From Deltaproteobacteria bacterium ADurb.Bin151 (GTDB taxonomy: Bacteria; Desulfobacterota; Syntrophia; Syntrophales; Smithellaceae): a stretch of 64,000 bases of DNA. The stretch lies in the NCBI GenBank assembly GCA_002070455.1, contig MWDG01000004.1, positions 1 through 64,000 of the forward strand. Direction: 5' to 3'. The position numbers and the translations under genes are program-made. Positions within the stretch are counted from its first letter, which is position 1. Each line of letters begins with the position of its first letter. Under the pieces are notes generated by a model. It was not told the origin of the DNA and did no database searches. It worked only from the letters and a program-made list of their open reading frames with translations. Below are positions 7,902 through 16,630 of this stretch, piece by piece.

Positions 7902-9494
7902 ATGTCGTTTGCAGATAGAAACAATCCTTACAGCTTCAACGAATTCCTGGACTGGCGCCAGGGTGTCGATTATTATCTTGATGATCCGTTCATACAGAAA
8001 GTGGTGCGGCATTTTACCGGTGAGATTTGGGAGCAGGTGGATGCGGAAGCTCGTTCCGTTTCCGCCAGGGCGTCTTTCCGGTGGCGGGATATGGCCGATC
8101 GCATCGCCCGTCCGGAGCTTCGTCCCTTTATGCTGCATTATGACGGACACCACAACCGCATTGACCGTATATGCCGGCCGCGGGACACGGAAATCCTGGA
8201 GCAGGAAATTTTCTCTGAATCGTTCTTTTCCGACAAAACGCCGCCCTGGGTGAAACTGGTGAAGATGTTTTTGATCTACCAGAACGGCGAGGCCTGCGTG
8301 GCCTGTCCCATTACCTGCACGGAAGGCCTGGTCATGCTTTTGGAAAAATATGCCGATACTCCGGAAACAAAAGAGATTCTTCGGCACTGCAAGGAAGGCA
8401 GTGATGGTGATTTCGCCATCGGTGCCCAGTACCTCTCCGAAATCCAGGGAGGATCGGATGTCCCGTCCAATGTTCTGGAAGCCGTCAATGAAAACGGCAT
8501 CTGGAAGCTTTACGGGACAAAATTTTTCTGCTCCGCCACGCACGCGGACTATGCCGTGGTGACAGCCAAACCGGTCGGATCTGAGAAAGTGGGCCTATTT
8601 GTCGTGCCGTCGTGGTTGCCGGGGAACAAAGAGAAGGAAATCCGCAACGGCTACACGATCGACCGGATCAAGTGGAAGATGGGCACCAGCGAACTGACCA
8701 CGGCGGAACTCACTTTCAACGGCGCGGTGGCTTACCCGGTCGGGCCGCTGGACAAAGGCGTAGCCAACGTGGTCGGCATTGTGCTGACCTATTCCCGCTT
8801 AACAGTCGGGCTTTCCGCCGCCGCGTTTATGACGCGGGCCGTTCGGGAGGCGGAAAAATACACTTCGTTTCGGCAGGCATTCGGATTGCTGATCAACCAG
8901 TTTCCACTTGTGGCCGTGCAGCTGGAGAGGATTACAAAGACCACCCGCAGGACCGCTGCCGGAGCCTTTAAGCTGTACCGCGATTTTCTGAAACTCGAAG
9001 GAGGTCTGAAAGGCAGCCAGGGCAGTGATGAGCCGCTGCCGGCGCGCAGAAACCGCTTCAACGTCCGCGAACTGATCATGCTGCAGAAGATTGCCGCCTC
9101 GTGGGACTGTACAGACGTGATCCGCGAAGCCATGTCCCTTTTCGGCGGCCACGGTGTAATGGAAGATTTCTCATCCCTGCCACGACTCTACCGGGATTCG
9201 GCCATCAATGAATTGTGGGAAGGTCCCCGCAATGTTCTGCTGACGCAGATTCACCGCGATTTACAGCAGGCAGCGTCCTGGTACCGGCCGGAAGAATTCG
9301 TTGCCGAGATTCTCAGGGAGACTGATCCGTCGCTGGTGGATGAACTGTCGAAAGAAATCAGGGCACTCGTATCCCATCCCAACCTGTTTCAAAACGATGA
9401 TGTGACCATCGATGTCTGCCGGCGCTGGGACTCCTTCTGCCACAAATTTTTCCATGCCTATCAGGATCTTGCCCTGAAAGAGGTGGAAAATTAA
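7902..9494 (+). CDS. Acyl-CoA dehydrogenase (long, ~530-residue type)
   Basis: 530 residues from an ATG with GAGGAGG seven bases upstream. Longer in-frame readings extend into the promoter and are rejected. FAD-dependent alpha,beta-dehydrogenation of an acyl-CoA. Visible blocks: AIGAQYLSEIQGGSDV (173-188, FAD/substrate loop), FRQAFG (323-328), LFGGHGVMED and the catalytic-base motif ELWEGP with E440 in the usual position. It is longer than MCAD-type enzymes (about 380 residues), with an N-terminal domain as in AidB/VLCAD-like groups. It follows the TetR-controlled promoter, and the next gene is a second dehydrogenase 101 bp away. Substrate chain length cannot be told from sequence alone. Confidence 0.9.
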   Translation: MSFADRNNPYSFNEFLDWRQGVDYYLDDPFIQKVVRHFTGEIWEQVDAEARSVSARASFRWRDMADRIARPELRPFMLHYDGHHNRIDRICRPRDTEILEQEIFSESFFSDKTPPWVKLVKMFLIYQNGEACVACPITCTEGLVMLLEKYADTPETKEILRHCKEGSDGDFAIGAQYLSEIQGGSDVPSNVLEAVNENGIWKLYGTKFFCSATHADYAVVTAKPVGSEKVGLFVVPSWLPGNKEKEIRNGYTIDRIKWKMGTSELTTAELTFNGAVAYPVGPLDKGVANVVGIVLTYSRLTVGLSAAAFMTRAVREAEKYTSFRQAFGLLINQFPLVAVQLERITKTTRRTAAGAFKLYRDFLKLEGGLKGSQGSDEPLPARRNRFNVRELIMLQKIAASWDCTDVIREAMSLFGGHGVMEDFSSLPRLYRDSAINELWEGPRNVLLTQIHRDLQQAASWYRPEEFVAEILRETDPSLVDELSKEIRALVSHPNLFQNDDVTIDVCRRWDSFCHKFFHAYQDLALKEVEN

Positions 9495-9595
9495 ATTGAA
9501 AAGAAGATACATAAAAAGGAAGTTTTTGTTTGCACGATGACCGGCAGGATAACAAAGACAAAATGCATCTGGAATATACAACGTAAGGAGGCTTT

Positions 9596-10846
9596 ATGTT
9601 CGACTATTTATTGACTCAGGAGCAGATTAAATTGCGTGACGAGGCAAGGGATTTCGTGAAGTGGGTTCCCCGGCAAATGGTCCTTGATATGGATGCGGAC
9701 GTCATCAAATTTCCCAGGGAATTTCTTCGGGAGGCGGGCCAACGGAATCTCTTTGGCTGCCGTTATCCCAAAGAGTGGGGGGGGCGGGGCATGGACTGGG
9801 TGACGACGGGGGCAATGCTGGAAGAGATCGGCACGCTCGGTTACGAGTTTGCCTGCGTCTTTGGCGTCGGGGCGGAACTGGTCTGCGACGCGATCATGCA
9901 GCATGGAACCGATGCGCAAAAGGACAAGTATGTGAGGCCGCTCCTCAAAGGCGATATTTTTGCTGCTGAGTGCCTCACGGAGCCCCGCGGGGGGTCTGAT
10001 TTCTTCGGCGCGACAACGAAGGCGGAAGATCATGGGGATTACTTTCTTTTAAACGGGCAGAAGCGTTTCATTGTCGGTGGTGAGGGGGCGGATTATTTCC
10101 TCGTCTATGCCCGGACCAATTTTGAGCCCGGTGTGAAGTCTCAGAAAGCGATCACCGCCTTCATTGTTGATCGTGGTCCAGGTGTCGAAACAAAGTATCT
10201 CTACAATCTCATGGGTTGCCGCGGCGGCGGCACGGCGCGCCTCGTTTTCAAGGACGCGAAAGTGCCGAAGGAGAATGTCCTGGGAACCGTAAACGGAGCC
10301 TACGAGGTATTCAACACGATGATGATCCCCGAGAGACTGGGAACGGCAATCATGACGATCGGTTCGGCCCGTGTCGCCCTTGAAATTGCAACACACTACA
10401 CGACCCGCCGCAAGGCTTTTGGTTTGCCCATCAACACCTTTCAGGGTGTGAGTTTTCAGGTGGCCGAGGGTGCCATGCTGCTCGACGCCGCCCGTTCGCT
10501 GGGCTACACGACGTGCAGGGCGGTTGATTCGGGGATGAATATCGACCGTGTCAGGCGGATGATTTCTGAATCTAAAAAATTTATCACCGAATCCTGCCAG
10601 AAGATTGTGCACAATGCCATGCAGGTGGTCGGCGGGATCGGCTACACGAATGTCTTCCCCATCGAACGCATCTACCGGGACGTGCGTCTGGCTTCTATCT
10701 GGACGGGGACAAGTGAGGTGATGTCGATGATCATTGCCCATGAGTGGTACCGCGAGCAGAGGAAGGCAAAGACTGATTCCAAAATGAGGGATTTCGAAGC
10801 CGATGCCGCGGAAGCCTTCGCGGAGGAAGAGAAGATATACGAATAA
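9596..10846 (+). CDS. Acyl-CoA dehydrogenase with relocated catalytic base
   Basis: 416 residues, start with AAGGAGG upstream. Family blocks: YPKEWGGRG (58-66), CLTEPRGGSDFFGATT (126-141), RKAFGLPINTFQ (272-283), VVGGIGYTNVFPIERIYRD. At the position of the MCAD catalytic Glu376 the motif reads IWTGTSE with T370, not Glu. At the position of MCAD Thr255 there is E246 (PERL), the place used by isovaleryl-CoA and long-chain acyl-CoA dehydrogenases. The active base is therefore probably E246, suggesting a branched, cyclic or long-chain acyl-CoA substrate. A C-terminal acidic tail (about 395-416) is unusual. Probably co-transcribed with the preceding dehydrogenase and ended by the terminator at 10873. 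Confidence 0.9.
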   Translation: MFDYLLTQEQIKLRDEARDFVKWVPRQMVLDMDADVIKFPREFLREAGQRNLFGCRYPKEWGGRGMDWVTTGAMLEEIGTLGYEFACVFGVGAELVCDAIMQHGTDAQKDKYVRPLLKGDIFAAECLTEPRGGSDFFGATTKAEDHGDYFLLNGQKRFIVGGEGADYFLVYARTNFEPGVKSQKAITAFIVDRGPGVETKYLYNLMGCRGGGTARLVFKDAKVPKENVLGTVNGAYEVFNTMMIPERLGTAIMTIGSARVALEIATHYTTRRKAFGLPINTFQGVSFQVAEGAMLLDAARSLGYTTCRAVDSGMNIDRVRRMISESKKFITESCQKIVHNAMQVVGGIGYTNVFPIERIYRDVRLASIWTGTSEVMSMIIAHEWYREQRKAKTDSKMRDFEADAAEAFAEEEKIYE

Positions 10847-10872
10847 ACCGCCTTTCGGAGCATTCAAAACCA

Positions 10873-10918
10873 AAACGGCTGACGGGATTATCCATGATAA
10901 TCGTCAGCCGTTTGTTTA
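10873..10918 (+). terminator. Rho-independent terminator
   Basis: Perfect 12-bp stem AAACGGCTGACG (10873-10884) with CGTCAGCCGTTT (10902-10913), 17-nt loop, then GTTTA. It closes the TetR-controlled acyl-CoA dehydrogenase operon. Confidence 0.8.
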
Positions 10919-10936
10919 TCAAACAGCCAATCCTGC

Positions 10937-10966
10937 TTGACACACTCATGAGAATGTCGTTATAAC
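10937..10966 (+). promoter_or_regulatory. Promoter of the cdaA-ybbR / corA operon
   Basis: TTGACA (10937-10942), 18-bp spacer, TATAAC (10961-10966). The ~130-nt leader before the start codon at 11099 is rich in inverted repeats: TCCCGC/GCGGGA (10975-10990), GAACGTTAA (10992-11000) with TTAACGTTC (11025-11033), and ACCTC..GAGGT around the palindrome CAGCATGCTG (11041-11063). None has a T-run, so no terminator is seen. Confidence 0.65.
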
Positions 10967-11098
10967 GTTTCCAATCCCGCTTGCGCGGGACGAACGTTAA
11001 TTTTCCTGAGCTTACTGCGATAGGTTAACGTTCATTTCATACCTCGACAGCATGCTGTGAGGTGTTTGATTAATTTCTGGAAAGCCGGAAACGAACAG

Positions 11099-12553
11099 AT
11101 GATGGATCTTGTCAACTCCGCAACCGAAGTGATTAAAAGCATTCGCATTTATGATATCCTGGACATGGCGATCATTGCAGCGATGATCTTTACGTTGCTG
11201 ATGTGGTTTAAAACCAGGGCGTCCCGTTTTGTTTTCATCGGTATCCTGCTTCTGGGCGGCGTTTATTTGGTTGCCCGTTTCTTTCAGCTCTATATGACCG
11301 TTATAGTCCTCCAGGGGTTTTTCGGTATCCTGCTTTTTGTGCTGGTCGTCATTTTTCAGGAAGACCTGCGCGCTTTTTTCGAGCGCCTGGCCATGCTTGG
11401 CAACTTACGGAAAGAAGCCAGACCCTTGTCGGAATTGGAGAAGGCGGCCGGCATCATTGCCCAGACCGCGGCAAACCTGGCAAAAAAACGAGTTGGGGCT
11501 TTGATTGTCATTGCGGGCAATGATCCATTGGAAAGGCACTTCAATGGAGGGACGACGCTGAAGGGCCTGATTAGTGAACCCCTTCTGGAGAGCATTTTTG
11601 ATCCTCATTCTCCGGGCCACGATGGGGCTGTTGTTGTCAAGGGAAACCAGCTCACGATGTTCGGCTGCCATTTGCCCCTTTCCGTGAACATCGACCGTTA
11701 CAAGGGCATTGGGTTGCGCCATACTGCAGCACTGGGATTGACGGAGCGTTCAGATGCTCTCTGCGTGGTGGTGTCTGAAGAAAGAGGCACGATATCGCTC
11801 GCGCTGGGGGAATCTTTGGCGGTAATTTCCAGTGCGTCTGCCCTGAATGAGACGCTGAAGAAGTTCTACATTGCGCACGCGCCTGCGCCAAAATCACGCC
11901 CCGTCGGGAGATGGCTTCGGGAAAATACGAAGGAAAAGATCATTGCCGTGGGGTTGGCCTGCATCTTATGGGTAGCTTTCGGCTATCAGCGTGACATTGT
12001 GCGACGTGATTTTGTCGTTCCCATAGATTATAAAAATATTCCGCAGGGCTGGCAGATCAACGAACCCCAAAAGACGGAAGCGAAAGTTGTTTTTCAGGGG
12101 CCGGAGCAGGCTTTCCATTTGCTCAATGAAAAGTCCCTCCGCCTTTCGCTGGACTTGACCCCGATTGCAGACAAAAAAAGGGAGTTTGTCCTGAACAAAG
12201 ACATGATCAATGCGCCTTCCAATTTGTCTGTTGAAGAGATCAGCCCGGCCAAAATTAAAATTTCCGCATCGAGGCTGGTTCCCGCGACGCTGGCGGTTCA
12301 TGCCGCCACAAGAAACCGGTTGCCCGATGATCTTGCTGTGCATAAAATAACATGGAGTCCGGTTTCTGTCAGCGCGATGATTGATTCCCGGCTGAAACCC
12401 GAGGAAATCAGACTGGAAACGGAGCCGGTCGATCTGCAGAACATATCGTCAAACGTAACTACTGTTATGAAAATTATGCCGGCTGCCGGTGTTTCTTTTC
12501 CGGACGATCAGGTGCCACTGGTGCGTGTGACCATCCGGGTCAAAAAGAAATAG
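11099..12553 (+). CDS. Diadenylate cyclase (CdaA) fused to YbbR domains
   Basis: 484 residues. Three N-terminal transmembrane helices lie within about 18-88, followed by a DAC (DisA_N) domain with DGA at 175-177 and RHT at 207-209, the ATP-binding/catalytic motifs that make c-di-AMP from two ATP. A fourth helix (about 281-296) leads to YbbR repeats (about 300-484), which would be on the outer face. In Firmicutes CdaA and its YbbR-domain regulator CdaR are separate adjacent genes; here they are one chain. The start at 11099 (ATGATG) is preferred over a GTG 14 codons earlier because GGAA lies upstream. CorA follows 10 bp later. TrkA/TrkH, a typical c-di-AMP target type, lies elsewhere in the window. 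Confidence 0.9.
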   Translation: MMDLVNSATEVIKSIRIYDILDMAIIAAMIFTLLMWFKTRASRFVFIGILLLGGVYLVARFFQLYMTVIVLQGFFGILLFVLVVIFQEDLRAFFERLAMLGNLRKEARPLSELEKAAGIIAQTAANLAKKRVGALIVIAGNDPLERHFNGGTTLKGLISEPLLESIFDPHSPGHDGAVVVKGNQLTMFGCHLPLSVNIDRYKGIGLRHTAALGLTERSDALCVVVSEERGTISLALGESLAVISSASALNETLKKFYIAHAPAPKSRPVGRWLRENTKEKIIAVGLACILWVAFGYQRDIVRRDFVVPIDYKNIPQGWQINEPQKTEAKVVFQGPEQAFHLLNEKSLRLSLDLTPIADKKREFVLNKDMINAPSNLSVEEISPAKIKISASRLVPATLAVHAATRNRLPDDLAVHKITWSPVSVSAMIDSRLKPEEIRLETEPVDLQNISSNVTTVMKIMPAAGVSFPDDQVPLVRVTIRVKKK

Positions 12554-12563
12554 GAGCGAAAAG

Positions 12564-13625
12564 ATGTCTTCCTCGGTGAAAAAAAGATCGAAGAAAGCCG
12601 GAATGGGGCCGGGGTCTTTAATCCACATCGGCAATACATACGGTGAAAAGTCAAGAATCACGCTTATACGCTATGATGAAGCGTCTCTGGTAGAAAAAGA
12701 AATCAGTTCAGCCAAGGATTTGCGCGAAGAAAGAAACAGGCCGGGGGTTCTCTGGGTCAACATTCATGGTTTACAGGACGTGCATTTGCTGGAAGAGATT
12801 GGCGTGATTTTCGGCCTTCATCCCTTGACCCTGGAGGATATCCTCAGTACCGATCAGAGACCCAGAGCGGAAGATTATATTGATTATATCTTCATCGTGT
12901 TAAAGCACATTCACAACCATGTGGATCAGAGTCTTCATGCGGAACAAATCAGTATTGTTCTGGGGAGGAATTTTGTCCTTTCTTTCCAGGAAAAGGAGAC
13001 TGCGCTGTTTGATCCGATTTTCGAGCGATTGCGTGCTGCAAAGGGAAAAATCCGCAAGGCGGGCGCGGATTATCTTGCTCATCATCTTATGGATGCCATT
13101 GTGGACCAGTACTTTGTTGTTCTGGAAGAAATTGAAGAGAAAATTGAACAGCTGGATGATGATCTGGTTCGTGACGCGACCCCCGCCAGACTCCATACGA
13201 TCCATCATCTGAAAAGAGAGTTGATTTTACTGCGCAGATCGCTTTGGCCGCTGCGGGATGCGATTGGTTTGCTTCAGCGTGCCGATTCCCCTCTGATTAT
13301 TGATTCCGATTTGATTTACTTTAAGGATATTTCCGATCATATCATTGCCATCATTGATACGGTGGACACCTTTCGGGAGATGCTTGCAAGCATGCTTGAC
13401 ATTTACCTTTCTTCCGTAAGCATGAAACTCAATGAAATCATGAAAGTACTGACGATTATCGCGACGATTTTCATGCCGCTGACATTTTTGGCGGGGGTTT
13501 ACGGGATGAATTTCAAATACATGCCCGAACTTGACTGGCCGTGGGGATATTTTGGCATTTTGGCGGTAATGCTGTTGATCGCATTGGGGATGATTCTTTT
13601 TTTTCGCAAAAAGAAATGGATTTAA
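12564..13625 (+). CDS. corA: CorA-type Mg2+/Co2+ channel
   Basis: 353 residues. A long cytoplasmic N-terminal domain is rich in helices and Asp/Glu (LTLEDILS, HLMDAIVDQYF, KRELILLRRSLWPLRDAI). Two transmembrane helices follow at the C-terminus, with the pore signature YGMNF (GMN at 314-316) after the first, and a basic tail RKKKW. These are the defining features of CorA, a pentameric inner-membrane magnesium channel. The start 10 bp after the cdaA-ybbR stop with GGAG upstream implies one operon, linking c-di-AMP synthesis with cation transport. The next gene begins 83 bp after the stop. Confidence 0.95.
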   Translation: MSSSVKKRSKKAGMGPGSLIHIGNTYGEKSRITLIRYDEASLVEKEISSAKDLREERNRPGVLWVNIHGLQDVHLLEEIGVIFGLHPLTLEDILSTDQRPRAEDYIDYIFIVLKHIHNHVDQSLHAEQISIVLGRNFVLSFQEKETALFDPIFERLRAAKGKIRKAGADYLAHHLMDAIVDQYFVVLEEIEEKIEQLDDDLVRDATPARLHTIHHLKRELILLRRSLWPLRDAIGLLQRADSPLIIDSDLIYFKDISDHIIAIIDTVDTFREMLASMLDIYLSSVSMKLNEIMKVLTIIATIFMPLTFLAGVYGMNFKYMPELDWPWGYFGILAVMLLIALGMILFFRKKKWI

Positions 13626-13708
13626 CCACCTGCCAAAACGGTTGCAATCGGTTTGAAAATATGCTCAATTCATTGAAGAAAAATTTAAAAATTCAGGAGG
13701 CTACCCGT

Positions 13709-14188
13709 ATGCAGGTATTCACAGCCAATGATATTGTGGAAGTTGCTGTCCGCATTGAGGAAAATGGTATCACTTTTTACAATTTCGCAGAAAAAATCGC
13801 TAAAACGGAAGATGCAAAAAAACTCTTTGCCCAACTGGCCCAGGCCGAGGCGGCCCATAAGCGGACTTTTGAGAAACTTTTATCACAAATTGAATCCTAC
13901 ACGCCGCCGGAGCGCTATATCGGTGAATACGCCGATTATTTGCGCAATTACGTGGACAACAACCTTATTTTCACCAAAGAAGTCATGGACAAGCAGCTCT
14001 CTAAAGTGACTGATACCGTTGGTGCGTTAGAATTTGCCATGCAGCGCGAACTGGATTCAGTTTTGTATTATCACGAAGTGAAGAATCTTGTTCCTACGGT
14101 TCAGCATGAAACGATTGAGAAAATTATCAACGAAGAAAGAAAGCACTATGCTATGCTCGTTGAGATGAAAAAGAAATACAGTTGCTGA
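13709..14188 (+). CDS. Rubrerythrin-like ferritin-fold diiron protein
   Basis: 159 residues, start preceded by AGGAGG. Four-helix ferritin-like domain with carboxylate/histidine ligands in the expected pattern: EENG near the N-terminus, EAAHKRTF in helix 2, then MQRELDSVLYYHE and NEERKHYAML in the last helices. It lacks the C-terminal rubredoxin zinc/iron knuckle of classical rubrerythrin. Such proteins in anaerobes reduce peroxide or store iron, and the electron donor would have to be a separate rubredoxin. The 3' end abuts a MITE-like repeat whose left inverted end begins at the last base of the stop codon. Confidence 0.85.
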   Translation: MQVFTANDIVEVAVRIEENGITFYNFAEKIAKTEDAKKLFAQLAQAEAAHKRTFEKLLSQIESYTPPERYIGEYADYLRNYVDNNLIFTKEVMDKQLSKVTDTVGALEFAMQRELDSVLYYHEVKNLVPTVQHETIEKIINEERKHYAMLVEMKKKYSC

Positions 14189-14428
14189 TACCAGGTCGCA
14201 TGTAGTTGCCAATTTCAGAGTGGCAACTACCAGGTAGGGAAGGAATAGTCTCTTTTTGCGCTTCCTTGTGGAATGCACATCCGGTCTTTGGCTAACTTTG
14301 TTGGCATCGGTCGCGTGCCCCCAGACATGGGGGTCGGCTTCCTCAATGTATCAATAATACGCCTGCGGAGCGCGGTCACTGAGCCTGTTGAAGTGCCGCC
14401 CCGTTATCCTTTGAATGCAACTTGGTAT
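14188..14428. repeat. MITE-like repeat family 2, copy 1 (long form)
   Basis: Bounded by imperfect inverted ends ATACCAGGTCGCATG (14188-14202) and GAATGCAACTTGGTAT (14413-14428). It shares with a 123-bp copy at 56446-56568 the blocks GCTAACTTTGTTGGCATCG, GTCGGCTTCCTC, GTATCAATAATACGCCTGCG and CGTTATCCTTTGAATGC. This copy is about 118 bp longer because of extra segments: a hairpin GTAGTTGCC/GGCAACTAC near the left end, CCCCCA..TGGGGG in the middle, and a segment near 14371-14400. The intergenic stretch 14189-14528 holds only this and a terminator. Confidence 0.75.
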
Positions 14429-14449
14429 GAGATCATACCGGACCAAGAA

Positions 14450-14476
14450 AAGCCGCCCTTTGAAGCGGCTTTTCGT
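14450..14476. terminator. Bidirectional terminator between convergent genes
   Basis: Stem AAAAGCCGC (14450-14458) with GCGGCTTTT (14465-14473), 6-nt loop, A-run before and T-run after the stem, so it can work on both strands. It separates the CorA/ferritin-like operon from the convergent cyclase gene. Confidence 0.75.
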
Positions 14477-14528
14477 ATGGTTTATCGTAAGGTCTTTGAT
14501 CTGCTCCTGAATTTCCGTTGCGGCATTT

Positions 14529-16382
14529 TCACTTTTCGCTGAAAGTCCATATTCCGTCCCAACCGCTTCCCGGAGACTGAGACTGCAGAACCTCCAGCCG
14601 TGAAGTAAACACTTTTGATGGCGTGTCTTCCGGATTCAGCTTTAGACATGATTCAAAACATTCTCTGGATTTCAACCACTCCTGATTTCGATAGTGAGCA
14701 AGTCCCTTTTCAAACTGTTCACGCACTTCCAGCATTACCATGCTGATTTCACCCTTGAGTCCGAGCAGTTCAAAAATTCTTACCGGTTCCGTTTTCCCAG
14801 CTACGCGAATCAGGTCCAGCTCGCGACTTTCCATTTTATCACGAACGATTTCGTTGGTTTCCCCGGACATCATCAGGTTAGTCCCGTAGAACTTGTTGGC
14901 GGCTTCGAGGCGTGAGGCAAGGTTCACAGTATCACCTATGACGGTATAGTTTTTTGCTGCTTCCGCGCCGATCGACCCGACAATGACATCTCCCGTGCAG
15001 ATTCCCATGCGAACATGGATATTAAAACTGAACAAAGTCTTGCGAAGCCCAATGATTCCAGGCAGGTCTTTTTCGAATTGTTCCATTAGGGCCTGCTGTT
15101 GGAGGGCTGCAATGCAGGCAAGCTCGGCATGTTCACTGCTGTCTGTGAACGGAGGGCCCCAGAATGCCATAATGGCGTCGCCGATGTATTTATCGATCAC
15201 ACCATGATTCCTTCGTATGGGTTCGGACATCATGCTAATGTAGTGGTTAATCAGTTTGACAACATTGTCCGGGGAAAGATGCTCGCTCATTTCGGAAAAA
15301 CCCTGGATGTCGGAAAAGAACACCGTCATTGTCCGCTTTTCTCCCTGTTCGCGGGTCGGATCCAGCAGCGTGCTTACGACTTTCGGGTCTATGTATTGTC
15401 CGAACTTTTCCTTGATGGTTTCTTTTTCCCTGAGTCCTGAGACCATGTAGTTGAAGGATTTTGCCAGTTGCGCAATTTCATCTGAAGATTTTACCTGAAT
15501 CTGGATATTCAGATCGCCTTCCTCAATGGCCCTTGCGCCGTACAGCAGTTTTTTCAACGGTTCAACCAGGTTGCGGGTCAGCACGTAGGCCAGAATCAGG
15601 GCAAGCAGGGCGCCCGCAAATGTCATGCCCCAGTTGAACCAGAAAGCCTGCCTTTCCAGTTTGTTGGCTTTAACCGCTGCATCATTCGTGTACTGATGCA
15701 GCAATCGCGACACGATGGCGGTTTCTTTGGCAAGTTCTCTCCTGCTGAAGTCGAGTTGTTCCTTGAGCAGGGCCAGGTTTTGCGGGTTCCCTTCTTCCCG
15801 TTCTTTCAGATATCTGAGGACATTTCTGTGCATGGTGTTGCATAGTGGCGGTATATCCGAAAGCTGACCCTGGATTTTCGTGAATCTCTGGATCATCTCC
15901 GGGGTTTTGGCGACAACGTTCGATGCCAGAGCTTTTTCCACCAGTTTCTCGCTTTCACTAATCTTGTGGTTCGTGCAATATCTTTGTAACTCATACGTTA
16001 CAATATATCGTTGTTCTCCTTCGGCAAATTTATCCCGGATCTTTTTCCTGAAAGACCTTATGTTTTCATTGTTGCAGGTTCCAATCCCTTTGACGAATTG
16101 TTCACCTTCCTGACGGATCAATTCCATTCCACGGCCGGGATTGGAAGCCAGAAAACGCTCAAAAGACAGGATCTGGGTAAGGTGGCTCTGCCGAACATCA
16201 CTCACCATCTGATCCAGCGGGATGTAAAAATCTGATAGGATGAATAACTCATTATTCAGATTCTTTAGATTGTGATTCGAAATTCCTGTAACGAGGCTCA
16301 TCAAAAGAACGATGACCAGCATGATTCCCAGGATTTTTACTCCGATAGGCCTTCGTACTTTTTCATCTTCCATCGTTTTCAT
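14529..16382 (-). CDS. Membrane-bound class III adenylate/guanylate cyclase with HAMP
   Basis: 617 residues. Transmembrane helix at 15-33, a helical periplasmic sensor region (about 34-248), second helix at 249-268, HAMP linker 269-321, class III cyclase domain about 350-530, then a TPR-like helical tail. Metal-binding aspartates are D358 in FFSDIQGF and D402 in KYIGDAIMAFWG. The family makes cAMP (or cGMP) from NTP in response to a periplasmic signal. Periplasmic ligand unknown. It is a single gene between two terminators, convergent with the CorA operon. In Desulfobacterota such proteins are common and are mostly uncharacterised. Confidence 0.9.
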   Translation of the reverse strand: MKTMEDEKVRRPIGVKILGIMLVIVLLMSLVTGISNHNLKNLNNELFILSDFYIPLDQMVSDVRQSHLTQILSFERFLASNPGRGMELIRQEGEQFVKGIGTCNNENIRSFRKKIRDKFAEGEQRYIVTYELQRYCTNHKISESEKLVEKALASNVVAKTPEMIQRFTKIQGQLSDIPPLCNTMHRNVLRYLKEREEGNPQNLALLKEQLDFSRRELAKETAIVSRLLHQYTNDAAVKANKLERQAFWFNWGMTFAGALLALILAYVLTRNLVEPLKKLLYGARAIEEGDLNIQIQVKSSDEIAQLAKSFNYMVSGLREKETIKEKFGQYIDPKVVSTLLDPTREQGEKRTMTVFFSDIQGFSEMSEHLSPDNVVKLINHYISMMSEPIRRNHGVIDKYIGDAIMAFWGPPFTDSSEHAELACIAALQQQALMEQFEKDLPGIIGLRKTLFSFNIHVRMGICTGDVIVGSIGAEAAKNYTVIGDTVNLASRLEAANKFYGTNLMMSGETNEIVRDKMESRELDLIRVAGKTEPVRIFELLGLKGEISMVMLEVREQFEKGLAHYRNQEWLKSRECFESCLKLNPEDTPSKVFTSRLEVLQSQSPGSGWDGIWTFSEK

Positions 16383-16515
16383 GATTAGCCCTGTTTGTCC
16401 TGTTCGTGATGATTACGCAATATATTAATAAACGTTATGGCAAGTTGAAAGCAAGTGTTTTTTCGGAGCCTTTGCCTGGAAAACCAAATCCGGTGCAAGG
16501 GGAATTCTATGAAAA

Positions 16516-16557
16516 AGCAAGAAACCCCACCGCTGAACAACGGTGAGGTCTCTTTGC
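16516..16557 (-). terminator. Terminator of the acyl-CoA synthetase gene
   Basis: On the minus strand a stem GAGACCTCACCG / CGGTGGGGTTTC (16541-16552 with 16521-16532) is followed by TTGCTTTTTC. It lies about 80 bp beyond the stop of the acyl-CoA synthetase. Confidence 0.7.
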
Positions 16558-16630
16558 CGGAAAATGGACAGGAGCCTTTTAGAATAATTCAATGACTTCC
16601 TGAAGCCAACGACAACTTTTGATCTTAAGG

